A stretch of 44,122 bases of DNA from Klenkia sp. PcliD-1-E (GTDB lineage: Bacteria > Actinomycetota > Actinomycetes > Mycobacteriales > Geodermatophilaceae), in the NCBI RefSeq assembly GCF_024124375.1, contig NZ_JAMXRZ010000023.1, positions 1 through 44,122 of the forward strand, read 5' to 3'. How positions within the stretch are numbered: the stretch's first letter is position 1; each line of letters opens with the position of its first letter. Of the stretch, positions 24,011-31,992 are shown one piece after another. Under the pieces are notes generated by a model, which saw only the letters and a program-made list of their open reading frames with translations, searched no databases and had not been told where the DNA came from. The position numbers were made by a program, and so were the translations under genes.

Positions 24011-24259
24011 TCAGGTGTTCAGGTGCGCGGCGCCAGGCGGACGTCGCACGACGTGGCGATTGTCGAGCATCCGGCGGACCGCCGTCGGGGACCGGTCGAC
24101 CAGCTCGGCGATCTCGCGCAGGGACCGCCCTTCCATGTAGGAGGTGGCCACGTAGTCCTCGAGCTGAGCGATCAGTTCGGCGCTGACCTTGGTCCCGTTG
24201 CGTGCAGTGCCGGCGAACTGGGGAAGAGGGCGCAGCTGAGGCCGGGGCGGGTAGGGCAC
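24011..24259 (-). CDS. Small helix-turn-helix protein
   Basis: An 82-residue protein whose second half, MEGRSLREIAELVDRSPTAV followed by RRMLDNRHVVRRPPG, is the helix-turn-helix found in many actinobacterial plasmid proteins (pattern GxSxREIAxxxxRSxxxVxRxL). The N-terminal arm is proline-rich. It begins at GTG 24259, 6 bp after the previous stop. Probably a DNA-binding regulator of its own cluster, but the target is not visible. Confidence 0.72.
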   Translation of the reverse strand: MPYPPRPQLRPLPQFAGTARNGTKVSAELIAQLEDYVATSYMEGRSLREIAELVDRSPTAVRRMLDNRHVVRRPPGAAHLNT

Positions 24260-24265
24260 GGGCGG

Positions 24266-24763
24266 TCAGGTGCGGGCCGGCCAGGGAACCAGCGGCGGCA
24301 GGGGCTCGCCCGGCTGTCCACCGGCGTCGACGTCGCGCTGTTCGTGGCTACCGCCGGCGTGGGAGATCGCGGCCAGTAGCAGCTGCAGGTGCTGGCGGTC
24401 CAGCCCCGAGGCGGTGTCGCCGAGGTCGAGCGGCCGGCTGTCGGCCAGGCTCGCGGCCGCGTGCAGCAGTCGGACCTGCCCGTTGCTGCCCTGGATGCGC
24501 CCGGCGGCCAGGGCTTCATTGATGGCGTTCCAGGTGACCGCGGCCCAGGCGATGCCCGGGACCTGGCCGGTGGGGGGCGCGGTGTCGTCCTCGTCGGTCT
24601 CGACGTGGATGAGGTCGCCGGCGGCGAGCTGAGGTAACCAGTGCCCGGCGTTGGCCAGCAGCAACACGGCGGCCTCGGCGGTGAACTCCCCAAGGGCGCC
24701 GCGCAGCAGCGCGGATTCCAGGTCGACCGGATCCAGGTCGACTGCGCGGGGGCTGAACAGCAC
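24266..24763 (-). CDS. Unknown 165-residue protein
   Basis: Starts at ATG 24763 with TTGGAGGAG 6 bp upstream, a strong ribosome-binding site. The N-terminal half (ESALLRGALGEFTAEAAVLL, then LLANAGHWLPQLAAGDLIHV) is helical, followed by an acidic stretch (ETDEDDT); the C-terminal tail is proline-rich. It resembles unnamed plasmid proteins. First gene of a leftward cluster that includes an HTH regulator. No function assigned. Confidence 0.65.
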   Translation of the reverse strand: MLFSPRAVDLDPVDLESALLRGALGEFTAEAAVLLLANAGHWLPQLAAGDLIHVETDEDDTAPPTGQVPGIAWAAVTWNAINEALAAGRIQGSNGQVRLLHAAASLADSRPLDLGDTASGLDRQHLQLLLAAISHAGGSHEQRDVDAGGQPGEPLPPLVPWPART

Positions 24764-24990
24764 CGGTGCTCCTCCAAGGGCTGCTGGTGGTGGTGATCAG
24801 CGTGCCAGCACGTCTGCGGTGATGTGGTGACCAATCCCCCGCCGGGGTGAACCGAAGTCCCCCGACAACTGCGCGATGAGGGAATGCGAGATCCCCTCCA
24901 TGGCCATTCGGTATCGAAACCCGGAGGCTTACGGCTTTAATCGTGGTGCTTCAATGCATTCGAACTATTCGGCAACCGATGGGAACACTG

Positions 24991-25341
24991 ATGGCTCGAA
25001 AGATGCAGATCATGCTCGAGGACGACCTGACCCACGAAGTGCTCGAAGATGGCGCAGGAGAGACGATTTCCTTCGGCCTGGATGGAACCGCGTACGAGAT
25101 CGACCTTTCAACCAACAACGCAGCTGACCTGCGTCAGGCTTTCGCTCGGTACACCGACGCTGGGCGTAAGGTCGCAGCCCAGCGTGGAGGCGGGTCGAGC
25201 TCGTCGGGCCGGCGCCCCACTGGTGGTGGGCGTCAGGACCTGGCCGCGATCCGCGAATGGGCCAAGGCCAACGGGCACGAGGTGTCCGAGCGAGGTCGGA
25301 TCAAGACCAGCGTGATCGAGGCTTACGACGCCGCTCACTGA
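24991..25341 (+). CDS. lsr2: Lsr2-family nucleoid protein
   Basis: A 116-residue Lsr2 protein. N-terminal dimerisation domain: [13 protein letters not shown], then [20 protein letters not shown] (residues 29-48) and [17 protein letters not shown] Gly/Ser-rich basic linker follows, then the C-terminal AT-hook-like domain with [18 protein letters not shown]. Lsr2 is the actinobacterial H-NS counterpart; it binds AT-rich, horizontally acquired DNA and silences it. ATG 24991 is chosen because homologues start MA(R/K)K. A copy on a mobile element could silence its own transfer genes or limit host cost (inference). It is monocistronic, ending at a bidirectional terminator. Confidence 0.95.
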   Translation: MARKMQIMLEDDLTHEVLEDGAGETISFGLDGTAYEIDLSTNNAADLRQAFARYTDAGRKVAAQRGGGSSSSGRRPTGGGRQDLAAIREWAKANGHEVSERGRIKTSVIEAYDAAH

Positions 25342-25349
25342 CCGGCGGC

Positions 25350-25379
25350 GGCCCTCGGTCTTACATGAGACCGGGGGCC
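25350..25379. terminator. Bidirectional terminator hairpin
   Basis: GGCCCTCGGTCT pairs with AGACCGGGGGCC (one T-G wobble), 6-nt loop, between lsr2 and the convergent gene ending at 25385. Confidence 0.7.
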
Positions 25380-25384
25380 GAGAC

Positions 25385-25702
25385 CTACGGATCGATCGTC
25401 ACCGATTCGGGGCTTTCGGCGCCCGGGGTCGCGTTTCGGAGAACACGAGTCCTGGCAGTTGCGGTGTAGACGAACCATGTGCGCCCGCGCGCGTCCAGCT
25501 CTGCTGAGGGCCCGTCGACGGTCAGGCTGTCCTGGTCGACCACGATGACCGTTGAACGGCCGGCGTTGAGGGTCACCGTCTGGTCGCGTAGCTCCGCCCT
25601 CAGCGCCGCGGTGGCGCGGTCGAGGTGGGGGTAGGGCCAGCTGCTGGAGGCCGTGAGGCGATCTCCAGCCGCGTCGTCGGGCCCACCCGGAGATGTGGTC
25701 AT
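25385..25702 (-). CDS. Unknown small protein
   Basis: A 105-residue protein from ATG 25702 with GGAGA 8 bp upstream. A longer frame to 25795 overlaps the previous gene and lacks a better start. The C-terminal two thirds is beta-rich (QTVTLNAGRSTVIVVDQDSL, then GRTWFVYTATARTRVLRNAT), perhaps a small beta barrel. No signal peptide. It is the last gene of the coupling-ATPase operon (29397 to 25385). No function assigned. Confidence 0.6.
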   Translation of the reverse strand: MTTSPGGPDDAAGDRLTASSSWPYPHLDRATAALRAELRDQTVTLNAGRSTVIVVDQDSLTVDGPSAELDARGRTWFVYTATARTRVLRNATPGAESPESVTIDP

Positions 25703-25745
25703 CGGCGCAGTCTCCAGCAGCGGGGAGCAGCCCGTGGACGCCGGC

Positions 25746-26171
25746 TCAGCGCGAGTTGCGTTCGGGCTGGGGTACTCGGTCCGCGACGTCGTCAAGCATC
25801 AGCTGCAGAGGCCGGCAGCGGGTGCACAGTTCGGGGTCGACGGCGCAGGTGATGCAGGGCGCCGGCGGCGGCGGCACGCGCTCGTGTCGCTGGTCCCACA
25901 ACGCTCGCTGCTCGAGCAGGTGGGCAACGCTGGTCCAGGGCGGTGAGTGCGCGCCGTTCTGGTGGGGTGGGCTGACGCCGGCTGCTCGAGCAGCCACCCG
26001 TTGCACCGCGCCGTCGGCCACACCGATCCCTGGGCCGATGCCGCGGTCGTAGCACCAGCTCGCCAGCAGGCGGGCCTTCTGCGCGCGCCGGATCTCGGCC
26101 TGGCGGGTGTGCGCGTAGTCGATCCCCGTCGGCGAGGGCTTGCCCGTCGGCGGGTGAGCTGCGTGGGCCAC
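25746..26171 (-). CDS. Unknown protein with cysteine cluster
   Basis: A 141-residue protein from GTG 26171, one base after the stop of the WhiB-like gene. An N-terminal basic region (AHTRQAEIRRAQKARLLASW) is followed by HLLEQRALWDQRHERVPPPP and a C-terminal cysteine cluster CITCAVDPELCTRC, a likely Zn- or FeS-binding site. No family is recognised. The frame's upstream extension is a shadow of the WhiB-like gene. It is part of the coupling-ATPase operon. Confidence 0.6.
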   Translation of the reverse strand: MAHAAHPPTGKPSPTGIDYAHTRQAEIRRAQKARLLASWCYDRGIGPGIGVADGAVQRVAARAAGVSPPHQNGAHSPPWTSVAHLLEQRALWDQRHERVPPPPAPCITCAVDPELCTRCRPLQLMLDDVADRVPQPERNSR

Positions 26172-26172
26172 G

Positions 26173-26541
26173 TCAACTGGCCCGCTTCCAGCTGCCCCCG
26201 CGACGTCGCGGGCGGCCTGCGACCGACCGTGGGCGCCCGTCGACCCACGCTTCGCCGGCGGCCAGGCCGTCGTAGCTGTCCAGCGAGGCGCGCAGCGCGC
26301 AGCGGCCGTCGGGCCCGCCCTCGGGGCACGTGCTGCACAGAGCGACCGCGGGGGCGGCTGCCTGCTCGGCCGCCTCAGGGCTGGTCGCTGCAGCGTGTGC
26401 AGCTTCGATGGTGCTCCACCAGGGTCCGCGGTCGTCGCACGCGGCGGCACCGTCGCGGGCGATGTCGGCGGTGATCTGGCGGGCGCGGAAGACGCGGGAG
26501 ATGGGCCGCATGGGCGCCGGCGGCCGCGGATGGGCGCTCAC
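26173..26541 (-). CDS. WhiB-like protein with variant cysteine spacing
   Basis: A 122-residue protein overlapping the preceding gene by 4 bp (GTGA). Four cysteines (35, 69, 72, 81) are arranged C...CxxC-x8-C, close to the WhiB [4Fe-4S] pattern C...CxxC-x5-C. A following YDGLAAGEAW stands where WhiB proteins have the G-I/V-W-G-G turn, and a basic C-terminus (RPRRRGGSWKR) could touch DNA. It may be a diverged WhiB regulator partnering with sigma factors, or just a zinc protein. It lies two genes after a canonical WhiB in the same operon. Confidence 0.6.
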   Translation of the reverse strand: MSAHPRPPAPMRPISRVFRARQITADIARDGAAACDDRGPWWSTIEAAHAAATSPEAAEQAAAPAVALCSTCPEGGPDGRCALRASLDSYDGLAAGEAWVDGRPRSVAGRPRRRGGSWKRAS

Positions 26542-26846
26542 TGCAGGTTCCGCTGTCGTCGGGCCTGGATCGCGCCACGCATCCGGTGCCCCAGGTACGC
26601 GAGGAGGCCCAGTGCGATGGCGCCGACCAGTAGGAGCCGCGGGAGGTCCGGGCCGGCGCCGTCGCTGGCGGGCAGGGCCACCAGCGGGTTGCTGGCTGCG
26701 GGGAGGAGGACCTGGTGGTCCAGCAGCCAGGCCAGGGCCTGCTTCCAGAAGTAGGCGAGCACGGCGGGGCCGGCGAAGCAGGCCAGCACGAGCAGGATCA
26801 GCGAGTCGTCGTCGGCGGGGCTGCTGGCGGTGCGAGGGGTGGTCAT
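26538..26846 (-). CDS. Small membrane protein of the transfer operon
   Basis: A 102-residue protein from ATG 26846, with GGGAGA upstream. There are two membrane helices (LILLVLACFAGPAVLAYFWK and RLLLVGAIALGLLAYLG) and a basic C-terminus RMRGAIQARRQRNLQ. It sits between two WhiB-type genes in the coupling-ATPase operon and overlaps the next start. It may be an accessory mating-channel component; nothing more specific can be said. Confidence 0.6.
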   Translation of the reverse strand: MTTPRTASSPADDDSLILLVLACFAGPAVLAYFWKQALAWLLDHQVLLPAASNPLVALPASDGAGPDLPRLLLVGAIALGLLAYLGHRMRGAIQARRQRNLQ

Positions 26847-26884
26847 GGGCTCTCCCGGGGTTGGACTGGTGGGGGGCTCGGCGC

Positions 26885-27184
26885 TCAGGCCGCCGAGGCG
26901 GTGGCTGCTGGTGCGCGGGGGCGCGGCGGTGACTGACCAGCCGCGCGGGTCAGACGTCGGCGTTCGGTGTCGCTGAGCCCGCTCCAGATGCCGTGTCGCT
27001 CTCCGGTGGCCAGGGCCCACTCCAGGCAGGCGGCCTGGATGTCGCAGCTGCCGCAGACCCGTTTGGCCGCCGCAGTGCTGCCTCCCTTGGCGGGGAAGAA
27101 CGCGTCGGGATCGGTCTGGGCGCACAGCGCGCGGCCCTGGAACTGCGGGATGGTCAGCCCATGCGGTGAGCTGCGGGTCCTCAT
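26885..27184 (-). CDS. WhiB-family regulator
   Basis: A 99-residue WhiB protein: C21, then VCGSCDIQAAC (C44, C47, C53, spacing CxxC-x5-C) for the [4Fe-4S] cluster, LEWALATGERHGIWSGLSDT with the G-I-W-S-G turn, and a basic Pro/Arg/Ala tail. WhiB proteins are redox- or NO-sensing regulators that act with the primary sigma factor. The ATG at 27184 overlaps the coupling-ATPase stop (ATGA), so it is made together with the transfer ATPase and may control the transfer genes (inference). Confidence 0.95.
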   Translation of the reverse strand: MRTRSSPHGLTIPQFQGRALCAQTDPDAFFPAKGGSTAAAKRVCGSCDIQAACLEWALATGERHGIWSGLSDTERRRLTRAAGQSPPRPRAPAATASAA

Positions 27185-29397
27185 CGGTTGCCGTCTCCCT
27201 CGTCCTCGACGTCGTCGTTGAACTCCACGGGGCGGCGGACGGTGATGCTGGCGTCGCTGGGGACGGAGATGACCCCGCAGTCGTCGTCGTCGCTGCGCCA
27301 GGACAGGGCCAGGTAGCCCTCGTCCTCCAGGTCCTCCATCGGGTCGTCCTCGAGCACGCCCCACTGCTGGTCGTCCTCCTCGACGAGCACCATGTCCCCG
27401 GCGCTCAGGGAGCGGGCCGCGAGAGTGGTGGGGAACCCGTAGCCGGCGAAGGCACCTGCGTCGTCCTCGTCCCCCCAGCCTGGAACCGACGACCGTGGCG
27501 CCGGCGGAGTCACCAGGCGCAGTTGCGGACGAGGACCAGCCCGGCCGGCTAGCTGGGGTGTGAGACCGAAGACGGTCATCGGGGAGGCCAGCGACCGGCC
27601 GTCGGCCGCACCGTGCGAGCGGGAGGCCACCGGGTCCAGATCGGGCCGGTCGGACGCGCGGACCCACGTGGCGCAGGCGAAGTCGGTGTAGGTGGGGTCC
27701 TCGACGTCGCCGGAGTCCAGGTCGTGCTCACCGGTCGGCTCGATGATCAGCAGCCGCTCGTGGGCGACGGTGGCCGGGCGGAGCTGGTCGAGCAGGTCGG
27801 CTTCGAAGCTGCCCGGGGTGGTCTTGCGTGGGTCGGGTGTGCGGTAGGTCTGGATCTCGACGGCGCGGTTGTCGTCGTTGATCGTGGTCGCCCGACCCCG
27901 GCATCCCCGGGGGAGGCTGGTCCCGGTGACCGGGTTCTCCCACATCATCATCGCGCCCTGGGGGGACAGCCGGCCCATGGAGATGCGCATGCGGAAGTTG
28001 TCGCGCATGTCCCCACCGAAGTACTCGGCGTCGGGTCGCTGGGTGCCAAAGACCAGGTGGACCCGGGCCGTGCGGCCCTTGCGGCCGATGGAGGAGACCT
28101 CCTGCAGCACCAGTGGCTTGGTGGGGTCGCCCTTGACCTTGACGCCGACGTACCAGCTCATCAGGTTGCCGCGGAAGTCCGCCCACTCGTCCAGGAAGAG
28201 CACCAGCGGCTCGAAGTCGGTCTCGCGTGCTTGCCCGGAGGTGATGAGTTCATACCGACGCTCCATCACCTCCCAGGCCCGGTGGATGATCGCGATCTGC
28301 TGGGGGATGGTGGTCCCGACGATCTGGACGTTGGGCCAGTCCTGGAAGCCCAGGAACTCGATCGACTTCCCGTCGACCACCCAGACCGGCCAGCCGTAGC
28401 CGGTAATCTGAGTGAGGATCGTGTGCGCGGCGACGGTCTTGCCGGTGCCCGGTGAGCCCACGAGCATCAGGTTCGGGTCGATCGCTGGCCGCCAGACCAT
28501 CACCTCTCCGTCCTCGTCGACGCCGTAGGGGATGACCACCGAGTCGTAGGCCCCGAGCACGTCGTGGGAGGCGTCGGCGGCGGCTGGCGTCGTCCAGACG
28601 GTGCTGGGGAAGCTGGGGCGGACCTCGAACCGGAACCGGTCGGCTTCCAGGTCCCACTGAGCCCGCCACCGGCCGGGGAGCATGGTGGACACCACTCGCT
28701 CGATCCGGTTCCGGTAGCCCGAGGCGGCCAGCTTGGCGCCGGCCTGGTGGTGTCCCTCGATGGCCACCAGGTCGTCTTCGTCGAAGACGACGTCGGTCAC
28801 CACCGCGGTGGTGCCGATGAGCTCGGCGATCGCGCGCTCGGCGCGCTGCTGCAGCACCGGAGGAGCAGGTGCTGCTTCCAGCGGGGGCTGCCACTCCAAC
28901 CGCATCACGCACCGCTGGTGGTCGACCATCCCGACGGTGTAGGTGCCCAGCAGCCGGCGCTGCACCGCCTCGAGGATCTCGGTGCGCCACTGCAGGTCGG
29001 AGTCGGGCCGGCCGGCGGCGTAGTGCAGCAGCACCTCCCCCGGCACGCCGGGACAGCCCTTGCCCCACCGACGCAGGATCACCGCTCGCCGGTCCAGGGA
29101 CCGCAGGCCCAACAGGGGGGCGGTGGCTTCCAGGACCCGGTCAGCCAGCTGCAGGCGCAGCTGTCGGCGCCTACCGAAGTAGGCGAAGGCGAGGGCCATC
29201 GGCACCGACAGCGCCATCACCAGCCACCCCAGCACCGGTCTGTGGTCGAGCAGCGCCACGGCCAACCCGGCCAGCCCGGCGGCCACGCACATCAGCGTGT
29301 TGCGCCCCCATGGCACTGCCGTGGCCGGTAGCTGAGTGCCCGGCGCGGCCAGGGCGGTCGTGCTGGTCGATCGGTTGGGCATCGCGCTGCGGGGCAT
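27181..29397 (-). CDS. FtsK/TcpA-type conjugation coupling ATPase
   Basis: A 738-residue protein from ATG 29397, preceded by AAGGAGGTGA, a full anti-Shine-Dalgarno match. Two N-terminal membrane helices (about residues 37-75) anchor a cytoplasmic FtsK/SpoIIIE-like motor: Walker A VGSPGTGKT (about 313-321) and Walker B LVLFLDEWAD (about 395-404), followed by GRKGRTARVHLVFGTQRPDA, typical of this branch. The acidic C-terminus may contact partners. Proteins of this type (TcpA, TraB-like) link the relaxosome to the mating channel or pump double-stranded DNA. The operon continues with WhiB. The secretion operon at 33.6-42.7 kb would be its channel. Confidence 0.92.
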   Translation of the reverse strand: MPRSAMPNRSTSTTALAAPGTQLPATAVPWGRNTLMCVAAGLAGLAVALLDHRPVLGWLVMALSVPMALAFAYFGRRRQLRLQLADRVLEATAPLLGLRSLDRRAVILRRWGKGCPGVPGEVLLHYAAGRPDSDLQWRTEILEAVQRRLLGTYTVGMVDHQRCVMRLEWQPPLEAAPAPPVLQQRAERAIAELIGTTAVVTDVVFDEDDLVAIEGHHQAGAKLAASGYRNRIERVVSTMLPGRWRAQWDLEADRFRFEVRPSFPSTVWTTPAAADASHDVLGAYDSVVIPYGVDEDGEVMVWRPAIDPNLMLVGSPGTGKTVAAHTILTQITGYGWPVWVVDGKSIEFLGFQDWPNVQIVGTTIPQQIAIIHRAWEVMERRYELITSGQARETDFEPLVLFLDEWADFRGNLMSWYVGVKVKGDPTKPLVLQEVSSIGRKGRTARVHLVFGTQRPDAEYFGGDMRDNFRMRISMGRLSPQGAMMMWENPVTGTSLPRGCRGRATTINDDNRAVEIQTYRTPDPRKTTPGSFEADLLDQLRPATVAHERLLIIEPTGEHDLDSGDVEDPTYTDFACATWVRASDRPDLDPVASRSHGAADGRSLASPMTVFGLTPQLAGRAGPRPQLRLVTPPAPRSSVPGWGDEDDAGAFAGYGFPTTLAARSLSAGDMVLVEEDDQQWGVLEDDPMEDLEDEGYLALSWRSDDDDCGVISVPSDASITVRRPVEFNDDVEDEGDGNR

Positions 29398-29841
29398 CGA
29401 CGTCACCTCCTTGGACTCGTCTGCCTGAGGAAGGTGAGCGGGGCCCGCTGGCTGTGACAGACCCCCGGGCATGGGGTGCACGGAGCCGGAGCAGGTGTCC
29501 GGTTGGGTGCCGGCCGGTGGGGTGCTGTTGCGCTCCGGGGTCCCTGCCGGTGGCCCGGTGGCCGAGCGCTGGGGGTGTGGTGGCACGAGTGGTGTGGGCA
29601 AGGTGGCCCCCAACTGGGGCCCACCGGCTGGCTGTCATTGCCCGTAGTGGTCGCTTGACCCCCTACCTAAAATCGGCCTCGGGCATGGTTCTCGAAGAGG
29701 TTCTGACCGAGGCCGATTTCGGAGTGGTCCGTTTTTCCGTTTCCCGCGAGACGCTCCGCCCGACGAGTTCCAGGCCGAGACACTGACCCCTCGGCCGTCC
29801 TACGCTGCGCGCCCATCAACCCCCGACACCGGGAGCGCGGC
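29398..29841. other. Divergent intergenic region with long inverted repeat
   Basis: 444 bp without a gene, between the coupling ATPase and the gene at 29842. It holds a leader hairpin of the ATPase mRNA (about 29603-29622) and the inverted repeat at 29670-29719. Promoters for both directions must be here, but no clear -35/-10 pair was found. Confidence 0.5.
29670..29719. repeat. 13-bp inverted repeat, candidate oriT or operator
   Basis: AAATCGGCCTCGG (29670-29682) and CCGAGGCCGATTT (29707-29719) are perfect inverted copies separated by 24 bp that themselves contain CTC-GAA-GAG. It lies upstream of the coupling ATPase, where nothing should terminate. Confidence 0.5.
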
Positions 29842-30147
29842 ATGGCAGGCAGCAGAAGGACGATCACGTCGGTGGAGTTCTGGGAGATTCGGCGCCCACT
29901 GGACTTCCGCGGCAGCCGCGGCCAGATGTGCAAGGTGACCCACGCCCGCGTTGGGGGCCGTATCGCGTGCGGGCTCGACGAGCGGGGCTGGCCTCAGCCG
30001 CAGGACGTTCCCTGGCCCAATCCCGTCCTGGGCCGGGCGTGGCGGTGCCCGAACTGCGTCCGTGCCATCCGAATCGGACGCTTCGCCAACCGCTGGGTGC
30101 CGGCCGCACCTGCGGCGGATGCGCAACACCCGGCGGGGGGCCGGTGA
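29842..30147 (+). CDS. Unknown small cysteine protein
   Basis: A 101-residue basic protein from ATG 29842, with GGGAGCG upstream. It has TSVEFWEIRRPLDFRGSRGQ, then CKVTHARVGGRIACG and WRCPNCVRAIRIG; the four cysteines could bind one metal. The tail is Ala/Pro-rich. It precedes the methyltransferase gene on the same strand by 96 bp. It may belong with the restriction-modification genes or with the transfer region; no family recognised. Confidence 0.55.
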   Translation: MAGSRRTITSVEFWEIRRPLDFRGSRGQMCKVTHARVGGRIACGLDERGWPQPQDVPWPNPVLGRAWRCPNCVRAIRIGRFANRWVPAAPAADAQHPAGGR

Positions 30148-30243
30148 CTGCTGCCGCCGCTGCGGCCCTGTCCGGGTTGGCGGAACACATTGGTTCCCGT
30201 GGGACGATGCGGTCATGGCCGATGCGGAGCGAGGACGCCGGTG

Positions 30244-31992
30244 ATGCCCTCGTCGATCCCGCTTCGAGCTGCCCGGGGCCAGCGCGCCGTAATCGCCACC
30301 GTCGCGGCTCGTGAGCTGCGTGAGCCAGCGGTACCGGCAGCCGCCTCGGCCGTCCTGCTCGGGCTCAGTGAGTGGTGGGAGCATCGGGCGCTGGCCGCGG
30401 GTTTGAGCGGCAGTTGGTTGGACGTGGAATGGGCAGTGGAAGCGCCTCGCCCGGTCCTGTCCCCCGTCCTCGCCGTACCCGTCATCGGCACCTCTGAGGA
30501 GGTCGGGCGGCAGTACGTTGAATCCCTTCCGACCGTCGATAGGTCTCAGCACGGCCGGCACTACACGCCTCCAGCGTTGGCCAAGGAACTGTGGGCCATG
30601 ACCAAGCGAGCGCTGGGATGGAAGCGCCCTCAAGCGTTGGACGGGTTACTGCTCGATCCCGCCTGCGGCGCCGGCGCGCTGCTCTTGCCCGCCCTGCGCG
30701 AGCACATGGGTGCTGCCTCCGTGGTCGACCCTCAACTGGCTCTGGCCGGTCTGCCGAACGTGATCGCAGGCGTCGACAACGATCCCGGCGCGGCGTGGCT
30801 AGCCTCGGTGCTCCTGGCCGCTGAAGCGCTCCCCGTCCTTGCGCGAACCGAACGTGCTCGCCGACGCCCGCTGCCCGGGCTGGTGCAGGTGGGCGACGGT
30901 CTCGCCGCCGTCGATCAGCCAGTTCGGGCGATCGTGATGAACCCCCCGTATGGGCGGACACGGTTGTCGCCAGAAGAGCGCGCCCGGTTTGCCGACTCTG
31001 TCTACGGCCACGCGAACCTGTACGGGCTGTTCATGGCCGCCGGCCTGGACTCCCTTGCCGCCAACGGTGTGCTGGCCACGCTCACCCCGACTTCCTTCCT
31101 CGCCGGCCGCTACTTCGAACCGCTGCGCGGTCGGCTCGCGAAGCAGACTGCATTGCGTGAGATCGGGTTCGTCTCCGACCGGTCTGGACCGTTCGCCGGT
31201 GTGCTGCAGGAAACCGCCCTGGCGACCTTCACTAGGTCGCGAGGCCGGCGGACCACCGTTCGAAGCCTCCGAGCTGAAACAACGACCGTGGCTGTCTTCG
31301 CGGCGCCGCCGTCTTCTGAGGTGGCGGTGGTGGCCACGCCGCGCACGTCAGCCCCGTGGCTGCTGCCCCGGCACTCCATCGACGCCGAGGTCGCTGCTGT
31401 TGCACAGACTCTGCCCCTGTCGCTGGCCACCAGTGGTTGGCGGACATCGACCGGTCCGTTGGTCTGGAACCGGCGTCGTAGCGATCTTGGCTCCCAGCCC
31501 GGTGCTGGTCGCATTCCCGTCCTGTGGGCAGCAGACATCGACGGCGGCGTCGTCCACCAAGACCCTGCACGGGATCAGCTCCGCTACCTCACGACGCGCG
31601 GCAACGACGATCGGGTGATGGTCTTGACCGAGCCGGCCGTACTCGTGCAGCGGACGACGGCACCAGAGCAGACGCGACGGCTGGTCGTCGCTCGCCTCGA
31701 TGCAGACACCCTGGCCGCGTGGGGTGGCGCCGTCGTGGTCGAGAACCACGTCAATGTCCTTCGCCCCGTCCCTGGCACTCAGCCTGTGGTCACCGCCCGT
31801 GCGTTGGTTCGTCTGCTGGCCAGCGAGCCCCTGGACCGCGTCCTGCGCTGTTTGTCTGGTTCCGTGGCAGTCAGCGCCTATGAGCTGGGTTCAGTCCCCC
31901 TGCCCGGGCCGGCGCTTCTCACCGAGATCGACGAAGCTGACGACGAGGCTGCGACCGCACTCATCGCCGCCGCCTACCGGGCTCCCCAGTGA
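30244..31992 (+). CDS. DNA adenine N6-methyltransferase (BsuBI/PstI type)
   Basis: A 582-residue methyltransferase from ATG 30244. SAM-binding motif I is DPACGAGALLLPAL (about residues 138-151); catalytic motif IV is MNPPYG (about 232-237), which identifies an adenine-N6 enzyme. The N-terminal ~110 residues and C-terminal target-recognition region match the layout of M.PstI/M.BsuBI-like enzymes. It is followed, with ATGA-type overlap (31989), by a BsuBI/PstI-family endonuclease. It would protect host sites from cleavage. A 9-codon ORF (30215-30244) overlaps the start as TGATG and could couple translation. Confidence 0.9.
   Translation: MPSSIPLRAARGQRAVIATVAARELREPAVPAAASAVLLGLSEWWEHRALAAGLSGSWLDVEWAVEAPRPVLSPVLAVPVIGTSEEVGRQYVESLPTVDRSQHGRHYTPPALAKELWAMTKRALGWKRPQALDGLLLDPACGAGALLLPALREHMGAASVVDPQLALAGLPNVIAGVDNDPGAAWLASVLLAAEALPVLARTERARRRPLPGLVQVGDGLAAVDQPVRAIVMNPPYGRTRLSPEERARFADSVYGHANLYGLFMAAGLDSLAANGVLATLTPTSFLAGRYFEPLRGRLAKQTALREIGFVSDRSGPFAGVLQETALATFTRSRGRRTTVRSLRAETTTVAVFAAPPSSEVAVVATPRTSAPWLLPRHSIDAEVAAVAQTLPLSLATSGWRTSTGPLVWNRRRSDLGSQPGAGRIPVLWAADIDGGVVHQDPARDQLRYLTTRGNDDRVMVLTEPAVLVQRTTAPEQTRRLVVARLDADTLAAWGGAVVVENHVNVLRPVPGTQPVVTARALVRLLASEPLDRVLRCLSGSVAVSAYELGSVPLPGPALLTEIDEADDEAATALIAAAYRAPQ

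Noticed and set aside
24830-24865. TTGTCGGGG on the minus strand as another damage promoter
   Set aside because: Eight bases further the -10 position reads TTCACC instead of TAnnnT.
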